Assembly (NCBI GenBank): GCA_964534955.1
Contig: CAZHRR010000044.1
Span: forward strand, 1-16,934
Reading direction: 5' to 3'
Source of the DNA: UBA2128 sp964534955
GTDB lineage: Bacteria > Fidelibacterota > Marinisomatia > Marinisomatales > UBA2128
DNA: 16,934 bases
Shown: piece after piece, positions 7,472 to 13,186 of the stretch
How positions within the stretch are numbered: position 1 is the first letter of the stretch
How the letters are laid out: each line of letters begins with the position of its first letter
Position numbers and translations under genes: made by a program
Notes under the pieces: model-generated
What the model saw: the letters and a program-made list of their open reading frames with translations, nothing else
Told to the model about the DNA's origin: nothing
The model's database searches: none

Positions 7472-8077
7472 ATGGGTAATAAGGAAGATCAACCACAATT
7501 TTGGGAGGATATTTACCTTGCTGATGATGCCAGGTGGGATCTTAGCGGACCTACGCCGATCTTTGAGAGCCTTGCAGATTCTCTACACCGCGGGAAAATA
7601 TGCATAATTGGGTGTGGCAAAGGTCACGACGCTGTAATGTTCACCGAGAAAGGGTTTGATGTTACTGCTGTGGACTTTGCCCCAAGTGCCATTGCTGCCG
7701 TGCGTCAATTGTCTGAAAAAAGGAATGTGGCAATAGAAACTCTTCAGACAGATATCTTCCATTTAGCCAAAAATTGCGCAAGTGCTTTTGACTACGTAAT
7801 TGAGCAGACCTGTTTTTGTGCAATCAACCCTTCACGGAGACAGGAATATGAGAGGGCAATCTATGATATACTCAAACCGGATGGTTGTCTTATCGGGTTA
7901 TGGTTTCCATTAGACAAGACATTTGATATGGGCGGCCCGCCGTGGGGAACAACTGTGGATGAGGTAAAGAGCATCTTTGAAGAACGATGGAATGTAGAAC
8001 GAGAGGAGTGGCCTAACCTTTCAATTGGACCTCGGAAGGGGCGAGAAAAACTGATTATCTTTCGCAAAATAGTGTGA
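7472..8077 (+). CDS. Class I SAM-dependent methyltransferase, thiopurine methyltransferase-like family
   Basis: Predicted small soluble methyltransferase of 201 residues, a typical length for the TPMT-like family. The N-terminus QFWEDIYLADDARWDLSGPT matches the family's FWE...WDLGGPTP entry motif. Motif I, IIGCGKGHD (about 45-53), with acidic D68 in VTAVDFA, forms the SAM-binding loop. A proline/tryptophan-rich part (WFPLDKTFDMGGPPWG) follows further on, as in other members. The physiological substrate is unknown: family members act on thiols, halides, tellurite/selenite or small metabolites. An AGGGA about 12 bases before the ATG serves as ribosome site. It sits alone between the abiE inverted repeat and the cysQ-like gene, 43 bases before the latter. 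Confidence 0.85.
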   Translation: MGNKEDQPQFWEDIYLADDARWDLSGPTPIFESLADSLHRGKICIIGCGKGHDAVMFTEKGFDVTAVDFAPSAIAAVRQLSEKRNVAIETLQTDIFHLAKNCASAFDYVIEQTCFCAINPSRRQEYERAIYDILKPDGCLIGLWFPLDKTFDMGGPPWGTTVDEVKSIFEERWNVEREEWPNLSIGPRKGREKLIIFRKIV

Positions 8078-8120
8078 TTTCAGCTAAAATTTTCACGCTC
8101 AGATTAGTAACTTAATATCT

Positions 8121-8897
8121 ATGGAAAAAGAACTCAATACCGCCATTCGTGCTGCAGTAGAAGCAGGAGCTGTTATTCTTCAGTATTACCAGTCGGAATA
8201 CGAAATACGTGAGAAGGGGTATCATAATCCTGTAACTACAGCCGACCACGCCTCAAATGATCATCTTCAAGGAGTGCTGACAAATGAGTTTCCTGAATAC
8301 GGCTGGTTTTCCGAAGAGACAGCAGACTCACCGGATCGATTATCCAAGGAGAGGGTTTGGATAGTTGATCCACTTGATGGGACAAAGGAATTTATCGAAG
8401 GAGTACCACACTTTGTAGTGAGTGTAGCGCTGATTGAGGATCATATTCCGCTGATAGGTGTTCTCCACAATCCTGTAACAGGTGAAACGTTCTCCGCCGC
8501 TCGGGGGGAAAGTGCCCAGCTCAACGGCGAACCTATCCAATGCGCTGCCAAGGATGACCTCGGAGACATGCTTATTCTTAATAGCCGCTCCGAAACACGT
8601 CGCGGATTATGGAAACCGTTTGCAGATACTTTCGGAGAATTGCGTGCCATAGGCAGCGTAGCTTATAAGCTGGGACTCACAGCTGCTGGGAAAGCTGACA
8701 TCTTTGCCTCCTTGCGACCTAAAAATGAGTGGGATATTTGCGCCGGGCATTGCATAATTGAGGCAGCAGGCGGAACGCTTGTAGATCTGCGTGGCAAACC
8801 GGTTACATACAATAATAAGAATACATTGATATCTCCTGGTTTAGTGGCAGGAGAACCTGAAGCTGTGGATAAAACATTTACAGTGTTGACTGCATGA
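8121..8897 (+). CDS. cysQ: CysQ-like 3'(2'),5'-bisphosphate nucleotidase (inositol monophosphatase superfamily)
   Basis: Predicted Mg-dependent, Li-sensitive phosphatase that removes phosphate from 3'-phosphoadenosine 5'-phosphate during sulfate assimilation. Seen: FSEET (E65/E66), WIVDPLDGTKEF (D83, D86) and EWDICAG (D205), the full metal-binding set. The WIVDPLDGTKEFI form favours CysQ over inositol or histidinol phosphatases. Length (258) is normal. The last 25 residues (NTLISPGLV onwards) are repeated in divergent form at 9925-10008, just before thyX. This gene therefore appears to have a replaced 3' end (see findings). No clear Shine-Dalgarno precedes the ATG. In the ancestral arrangement it probably led directly into thyX. 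Confidence 0.87.
   Translation: MEKELNTAIRAAVEAGAVILQYYQSEYEIREKGYHNPVTTADHASNDHLQGVLTNEFPEYGWFSEETADSPDRLSKERVWIVDPLDGTKEFIEGVPHFVVSVALIEDHIPLIGVLHNPVTGETFSAARGESAQLNGEPIQCAAKDDLGDMLILNSRSETRRGLWKPFADTFGELRAIGSVAYKLGLTAAGKADIFASLRPKNEWDICAGHCIIEAAGGTLVDLRGKPVTYNNKNTLISPGLVAGEPEAVDKTFTVLTA
8824..8847 (+). repeat. Left copy of 24-bp direct repeat (inside cysQ)
   Basis: These 24 bases match 9929-9952 at 22 positions, the differences being T8834/C9939 and T8837/C9942. Both copies are read in the same codon register as LISPGLV. The copies bracket the NYN/VapB-like cassette, about 1105 bp apart. Confidence 0.85.
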
Positions 8898-9025
8898 GTT
8901 TGCCAACCCTGTAACGGAGAATACTGGGTTGCTGATGCGTCAAATGAATAAAAGCGAGAGGAAACAAAGAAACAAAATTTTGCGTATTAATAACAGAAGG
9001 TGTAATTTTAGACACTCTAACAGCG

Positions 9026-9044
9026 TCAGCGATAGTATCGCTGA
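9026..9044 (+). repeat. 8-bp hairpin in the NYN leader
   Basis: TCAGCGAT (9026-9033) pairs perfectly with ATCGCTGA (9037-9044) across a three-base loop. It stands three bases before the terminator-like hairpin, so the two would stack in tandem in RNA. Confidence 0.75.
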
Positions 9045-9047
9045 TCC

Positions 9048-9071
9048 ATCCCGGCGGGCGACCGTCGGGAT
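9048..9071 (+). terminator. Intrinsic terminator with GNRA tetraloop upstream of NYN gene
   Basis: A 10-bp stem pairs 9048-9057 (ATCCCGGCGG) with 9062-9071 (CCGTCGGGAT), with one G-T wobble, closed by a GCGA tetraloop. TTTCTTTTAT follows. It lies 24 bases before the NYN start and 150 bases after the cysQ stop. It may terminate cysQ transcription or attenuate the NYN gene. Confidence 0.75.
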
Positions 9072-9094
9072 TTCTTTTATAAGGAAAGGCTACC

Positions 9095-9718
9095 ATGGCT
9101 GAAAAAGTTGTTGCTTATATTGATGGATTTAATCTTTACTTTGGAATTAAAACCTTAAAATCAAAATCGCTGTATTGGCTGAATATTCAGAAAATGGTTC
9201 AGTACCTTCTAAAGCCGAATCAGGAAATAATTCACACTCACTATTTTACTTCGCGAATAAAATTTCCCATAGATAAAGCCAAGCGGCAATCTACATTTAT
9301 TGATGCACTGGAAACACTGGATAATTTTTCTCTTCATTATGGAAAGTATCAAAAGAGTTCCCATTCATGCCGTGTTTGCCATTCTACCTATCCGGTGTTT
9401 AATGAAAAAATGACGGACATCAATATTGCCGTTGAAATGATGAAAGATGCACATGAAGACAAATTCGATAAGGCTTTACTCATTACTGCAGATAGTGATT
9501 TGGTGGGATTGGTCAGATCCATCCATCAATTGTATCCAAAGAAGAAAGTTGTGGTTTTATTTCCGCCTAATCGCCGTTCATTTCACCTAAAGGAAGTAGC
9601 ATCAGGATATTTTGAAATCAGGAAAAGCATACTCAAGAAAAGTATTTTCCCCAATCAGGTAAAATGCAAATCCGGATATGTACTGAAACGACCTAAAAAA
9701 TGGAAGCAGACAAGATAA
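9095..9718 (+). CDS. NYN-domain (PIN-like, DUF88/LabA-type) putative ribonuclease
   Basis: Predicted PIN-like nuclease of 207 residues. The N-terminal strand AYIDGFNLYFG carries D10 and N13. The second acidic cluster MTDINIAVEMM has D108, and the third, LITADSDL, has D133 and D135. These acidic residues form the metal site of NYN-domain proteins. A CRVCH motif (C92, C95, H96) in the middle could bind zinc. The C-terminus ends in a basic KRPKKWKQTR tail of the kind seen in this subfamily. An RNA substrate is inferred from the fold only. The strong ribosome site AAGGAAAGG supports the start. A VapB-like antitoxin fragment begins four bases after the stop, so the two may form a toxin-antitoxin-like unit. 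The pair lies inside a cassette bounded by cysQ repeats. Confidence 0.8.
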   Translation: MAEKVVAYIDGFNLYFGIKTLKSKSLYWLNIQKMVQYLLKPNQEIIHTHYFTSRIKFPIDKAKRQSTFIDALETLDNFSLHYGKYQKSSHSCRVCHSTYPVFNEKMTDINIAVEMMKDAHEDKFDKALLITADSDLVGLVRSIHQLYPKKKVVVLFPPNRRSFHLKEVASGYFEIRKSILKKSIFPNQVKCKSGYVLKRPKKWKQTR

Positions 9719-9722
9719 AATA

Positions 9723-9965
9723 GTGAATACAAAAAAAGCTTTTGATAATTTTAGGGGAATGAATGATAGTATTATTGAAGAAGATGAAGTTTACATAAAA
9801 CATGTTGCGAATACAATCGTCCTCATTCCCAAAAGTAATCCTTGGTATAATTTGTACAGGGGAATTGACATGTTTTCAGATGATTTTATGTTGACTCGTG
9901 AACAACCGGAGTTGGAAACATGGGAACCCATTGATATCCCCCGGTTTAGTGGTCGTAAAACCTGA
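9723..9965 (+). CDS. Shortened VapB-like antitoxin (AbrB/SpoVT type), possibly decayed
   Basis: An 80-residue product starting at GTG. The central part resembles the second half of VapB antitoxins: EEDEVYIKHVANTIVLIPK is the late strand of the AbrB swapped-hairpin domain. NPWYNLYRGIDMFSDDFM and REQPE form the toxin-wrapping tail. The usual N-terminal DNA-binding strand (NGRSQAVRLPKEF in typical members) is reduced to about half, so DNA binding is doubtful. The last dozen residues (PIDIPRFSGRKT) are an out-of-frame reading of the cysQ 3' remnant, so the original C-terminus ends near position 9924. No vapC follows. It could be a relic, or the partner of the NYN protein just upstream. Confidence 0.6.
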   Translation: MNTKKAFDNFRGMNDSIIEEDEVYIKHVANTIVLIPKSNPWYNLYRGIDMFSDDFMLTREQPELETWEPIDIPRFSGRKT

Positions 9966-10008
9966 TGTTTTGGGAAAAGTGCTGGAAGTACTTAAAGATA
10001 TCTCATAA
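9925..10008 (+). pseudogene. Remnant of a second cysQ 3' end
   Basis: One frame reads NPLISPGLVVVKPDV and then LGKVLEVLKDIS before TAA. It aligns residue for residue with the intact cysQ end, NTLISPGLVAGEPEA then VDKTFTVLTA. The first 24 bases of shared sequence are 92% identical, after which only protein-level similarity remains. The stop overlaps the thyX start (TAATG), as expected for a translationally coupled cysQ-thyX operon. There is no start codon or N-terminal domain, so this is a left-behind C-terminus. Confidence 0.78.
9929..9952 (+). repeat. Right copy of 24-bp direct repeat (cysQ remnant)
   Basis: Partner of 8824-8847 with two C-for-T differences. Together the copies mark the borders of the inserted NYN/VapB-like cassette and may be recombination or attachment sites. 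Confidence 0.85.
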
Positions 10009-10988
10009 TGTCTGATACACAAACTTACCCCAAAGACTCCATCCCCTGTCTGGACCACGGATTTATACGCCTGGTGGACAGTATGGGAGGCGATGACGCT
10101 ATCGTGCAGGCGGCTCGTGTAAGCTACGGCAAGGGGACAAGAAAAGTGTCTCAAGATCGAGGATTGATTCGTTATCTCATGCGTAACCGGCATACCACAC
10201 CTTTCGAGATGGTGGAGTTTAAGTTTCACGCCAAGATGCCAATATTCGTAGCTCGACAATGGGTACGCCACCGGACAGCCAATATCAACGAGTACAGCCT
10301 CCGCTATTCTGAAGCCAGGGATGAGTTCTACATTCCCGATGAGGAGCACATTCTTTTCCAGAGCAAGCTTAACAAACAGGGCCGCAGCGGTGAAGTTTCC
10401 GCAGATCTCAAAAAGAAGGTGAGGGATTACTTTCGGGAAATTTCCGATAAGTCCTACGCCATCTATTCGGAATTGAACGATGCCGGCATTGCCCGGGAAC
10501 TGGCGCGGGCTGTCCTACCCGTAAATATTTATACAGAGTGGTATTGGAAGAACGATCTCCATAACATCCTCCATTTCCTGAGCCTCAGGATGGATCCCCA
10601 TGCCCAGTATGAAATCCGAGTCTATGCAGAAGCTATGGCGGAAATCGTGAAGAAGATTGCTCCGTTTGCATATGAGGCATTTCAGGACTATGTGGTTGGG
10701 GGCATGCGCTTTTCCAGCGTTGAGCAAGCTCGGTTATCCGAGCAACTTCCCGAAGGTATTATTGATGATCTTTTAAGTGATACGGTTTACTCCATTGTGG
10801 CAACTCTCCACCGGAACAAACCTCGTGATGATGACGAGCTATATCTTCTTTACAAAAAGAATGATGGACAGGACTGTGAAGAGGATTTCATGCTGAAGTG
10901 GTCGGCTGGTGAGATTGAGACAGGTAATGTGCGGGAGCTCCGCGAATTTAAAAAGAAGCTCCTCAGATTGAAGAATGAGGAAGAATGA
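10008..10988 (+). CDS. thyX: Flavin-dependent thymidylate synthase ThyX, with C-terminal extension
   Basis: Predicted enzyme making dTMP from dUMP with methylenetetrahydrofolate, FAD and NADPH. The diagnostic RHRx7S motif is intact: RHRTANINEYS, with R87, H88, R89 and S97. The substrate-binding segment SLRMDPHAQYEIR is present further on. At 326 residues it is longer than many ThyX proteins (commonly about 220-300). The last roughly 75 residues, rich in charge (KPRDDDELYLLYKK, ELREFKKKLLRLKNEEE), form a helical extension of unknown role. The start ATG overlaps by one base the TAA of the cysQ remnant. The end overlaps radC by 14 bases in another frame, so thyX and radC are probably cotranscribed. 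Confidence 0.95.
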   Translation: MSDTQTYPKDSIPCLDHGFIRLVDSMGGDDAIVQAARVSYGKGTRKVSQDRGLIRYLMRNRHTTPFEMVEFKFHAKMPIFVARQWVRHRTANINEYSLRYSEARDEFYIPDEEHILFQSKLNKQGRSGEVSADLKKKVRDYFREISDKSYAIYSELNDAGIARELARAVLPVNIYTEWYWKNDLHNILHFLSLRMDPHAQYEIRVYAEAMAEIVKKIAPFAYEAFQDYVVGGMRFSSVEQARLSEQLPEGIIDDLLSDTVYSIVATLHRNKPRDDDELYLLYKKNDGQDCEEDFMLKWSAGEIETGNVRELREFKKKLLRLKNEEE

Positions 10989-11658
10989 TTCGACTCAGGA
11001 GGGGCATCGCAAGCGCCTCCGTCAGAAATTTCTGAAGTCCGGTCTGGACGGGTTTCACGATTACGAAATTGTTGAGCTGCTCCTCACTCTCGGCACTCCT
11101 CGCCGGGATTGCAAAGTTCCCGCTAAACAAGCTCTAAAGAAGTTCGGCTCCCTACGTGGTATATTGGAAGCACCGGCAGAAGAATTGGCTACCGTTTACG
11201 GTATTGGACCCAATAACGTAATTGGGTTGAAACTGGCTCAAGCCATTGCCCTCAGATACCTTAATGACAGAGTAATAGGAAAGGACTTCCTCCGTTCTTC
11301 AGAGGAAGTTGTGGATTATCTGCGTCTCAATCTCCGCGACAGGACACGGGAAGTTTTTCTGGTGGTTTTCCTCAATGGGCGCAATCAGATTACAGCCATG
11401 GAGGAGTTATTTGCCGGTACTCTGACTACTTCCGCCGTTTATCCCCGGGAGGTGATTGACCGGACGCTGAAAAACAAGGCAGCAGCGCTCGTGCTGGTCC
11501 ACAACCATCCATCGGGGAGCCCCCAGCCATCGAAGGAGGATCTGGATATCACAAAACGGCTGAAAGATGCTGCCGCTTCAATTGATGTGACCATTCATGA
11601 TCACATTATTATCGCCGGCGACACATTCTATTCGTTTGCGGATCACGGGATACTTTAA
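10975..11658 (+). CDS. radC: RadC family JAB/MPN-domain protein
   Basis: A 227-residue member of the RadC (UPF0758) family. The N-terminal helix-hairpin-helix-like region shows GHRKRLRQKFL, DYEIVELLLTLGTPRRD and VYGIGPNNVIGLKLA. The C-terminal JAMM metallo-domain carries HNHPSGSPQPSKED with ligands H176, H178 and D189. An older link to DNA repair is not well supported. The fold suggests a metal-dependent hydrolase, and the biological role is unknown. The start ATG lies inside the last codons of thyX (14-base overlap), indicating translational coupling. Length and motifs are complete. Confidence 0.94.
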   Translation: MRKNDSTQEGHRKRLRQKFLKSGLDGFHDYEIVELLLTLGTPRRDCKVPAKQALKKFGSLRGILEAPAEELATVYGIGPNNVIGLKLAQAIALRYLNDRVIGKDFLRSSEEVVDYLRLNLRDRTREVFLVVFLNGRNQITAMEELFAGTLTTSAVYPREVIDRTLKNKAAALVLVHNHPSGSPQPSKEDLDITKRLKDAAASIDVTIHDHIIIAGDTFYSFADHGIL

Positions 11659-11797
11659 CGATGGTGGCAGAGTCGAATGATGCGAAACCTGTTGCGTACG
11701 ATGCTTATGGTGTGTGGACATCCTGAAGGTACCAATCAGTATGGAATAGTATCATGCTGCTTCCTGCAGAAAAGAAATCAACTCTGTACATAGTGTA
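11659..11797. other. Gap between radC and lipoprotein gene, with a 21-codon orphan frame
   Basis: No gene is supported. Three bases after the radC stop, an ATG opens a 21-codon frame (11661-11726) reading MVAESNDAKPVAYDAYG and ending WTS. Its AYDAYG segment recalls the first residues of some SAM methyltransferases. It might be the 5' stub of a lost operon gene, but it is too short to assign. Confidence 0.3.
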
Positions 11798-13003
11798 ATG
11801 GAAAGATATCTGTTTTGTATTGGTTTGGCGCTATGTTTCTTGATGCTTTTCAGTTGCGGTAATGAGAAAGAAAGACTACAGAGAGTAAAGAAATCTAAAA
11901 TATCAGTTAATTCAGTCAAAGAAAGAACAGAAGACTCTCAAGATTCAAAATTGACTATTGAAAGAAAGCCACAAAAGAGTATTAACCTTGATTCCCAAGA
12001 TATGGAAACATTTCTGAAATGGTATCTTGTCCCCAATATTGAGATTATGTATCAAAAAGCATTTAACGGTTCACCCGATGATCATTTTTGGGAAATGGAA
12101 CAACAACTAGCAGTCGAGTACCCCTTTCTGTTTCAAAATGAAGTTACCGGGTGGGAATCATTTTTGTCAAAAACAGATTCTCTTTTGCAAGCTGTAAAAA
12201 GTACCTACAAAATCAGATTTCACATGATACAGTTGGAACCCCAGAGGATTATACCATCTGTTACTATTTATAAACTTCTTGGTATCAGGGAGGAAAGAGC
12301 CCCTGTTGAAGATTTATCGAAATTCTGGCAGATTGATTTTTCTGAAGTATACCCCGATACAACTTTTCTAGTGGAATATGGGGAAACTCCTTTAGTACTG
12401 CGGTATGATCTGTGGATACAGAAAAATCAGCAGGAATTACAACTTGAAGCCATAACCTATCAAGGGACAAATGATATTATCATATTCATCGATGGACCAT
12501 TTGATACTTATGGTAAAAAGAAAAGATCATTGATTCATGAGTTCAGTCACATACTGTTTTGGAAGAAAGCAAACCATTTAACAGAATTCGAGTTGGCATT
12601 TTCTGAAATTGTAGTTGAACAGGCAGTCGGCCCTGCCCATACTTCTGTCTCCTTTTCTTATTACGAATTTGATGAACTAATGGCAAAATTAAGTGAACTT
12701 TTAGTGCTCCCCGATGATGAACTGTATGACTATATTCACGATGTTCGTATTACCAAGATGCCTCATTATCAGATGATGAGGCAACAGATTTCAAGCACCA
12801 CTGTTTATCGGTATATGGCAGATGAATATCCAGATAGATTTGAGGAGTTGCGCTACAGGGGAATTACATCTGAGGAAATTGAATACTATCTCAAGGAAAT
12901 GGCTAACCAAACCACGGAGGATGGTGTGAACAGATTGAGAAGCTACCTTCTATTTCATGTGAAAAACTTAATACCAAGATTAGCCAATGTCGTATTTGAG
13001 TGA
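11798..13003 (+). CDS. Lipoprotein with HExxH zinc metallopeptidase motif
   Basis: A 401-residue secreted protein of unknown family. The signal peptide MERYLFCIGLALCFLMLFSC ends in a lipobox (LFSC, with Cys at 20) followed by G-N, so it should be lipid-anchored in the outer or inner membrane. A low-complexity charged linker (about 22-65) precedes the folded part. The motif HEFSH at H247-E248-H251 sits in LIHEFSHILFW. E270 in AFSEIVVEQA lies 18 residues after the second histidine, the spacing of gluzincin third ligands. This suggests a zinc peptidase acting in the periplasm or on the surface, but the substrate is unknown. It stands alone between radC and a decayed gene relic. I do not recognise a named family. 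Confidence 0.75.
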   Translation: MERYLFCIGLALCFLMLFSCGNEKERLQRVKKSKISVNSVKERTEDSQDSKLTIERKPQKSINLDSQDMETFLKWYLVPNIEIMYQKAFNGSPDDHFWEMEQQLAVEYPFLFQNEVTGWESFLSKTDSLLQAVKSTYKIRFHMIQLEPQRIIPSVTIYKLLGIREERAPVEDLSKFWQIDFSEVYPDTTFLVEYGETPLVLRYDLWIQKNQQELQLEAITYQGTNDIIIFIDGPFDTYGKKKRSLIHEFSHILFWKKANHLTEFELAFSEIVVEQAVGPAHTSVSFSYYEFDELMAKLSELLVLPDDELYDYIHDVRITKMPHYQMMRQQISSTTVYRYMADEYPDRFEELRYRGITSEEIEYYLKEMANQTTEDGVNRLRSYLLFHVKNLIPRLANVVFE

Positions 13004-13020
13004 ATGTTTCAGGATTTCTA

Positions 13021-13176
13021 TTCTTAACCACAGAGATAGGTAAAACTGGTTAGATTGCCGAGAATATTAAGATGGTCAGTTTATGCCAATATGAATTGCA
13101 CGAGTTACGTTTTAAGGAACTGTGATATAAAGTATTGGATGCACATGATTTTGTTATTTGTGAAATCCGTGGTTAG
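13021..13176 (+). pseudogene. Decayed GxxExxY-type gene relic
   Basis: One continuous frame, broken by two in-frame stops (13051 and 13123), reads FLTTEIGKTG, then IAENIKMVSLCQYELHELRF, then KEL, then YKVLDAHDFVICEIRG. The pieces resemble GxxExxY proteins in order: a TTE-type start, the LC.EL....L.FKEQ region, and YKG..LDAGYR.DFVV. The central GxxExxY block itself is missing. The ends carry TAACCACAG (13024-13032) and its near complement CCGTGGTTA (13167-13175), a sequence type often seen around such genes in environmental genomes. The match is short and rests on memory of the family. Confidence 0.45.
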
Positions 13177-13186
13177 GTAATCTGGG

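Larger units (their letters stand above)
8898..9094 (+). promoter_or_regulatory. Leader region of the NYN gene with two hairpins
   Basis: The non-coding stretch between cysQ and the NYN gene ends in two adjacent perfect or near-perfect hairpins (9026-9044 and 9048-9071), the second with a T-rich tail. A good ribosome site AAGGAAAGG follows at 9081-9089, before the ATG at 9095. A small overlapping reading frame here (from 8935) is not believed, because it runs through both hairpins. The region could hold an attenuated leader or simply the end of the cysQ transcript. Confidence 0.45.

Noticed and set aside
8935..9098. Small basic protein overlapping the NYN start
   Set aside because: The frame runs through two strong hairpins, has no family resemblance and ends inside the NYN start codon region.
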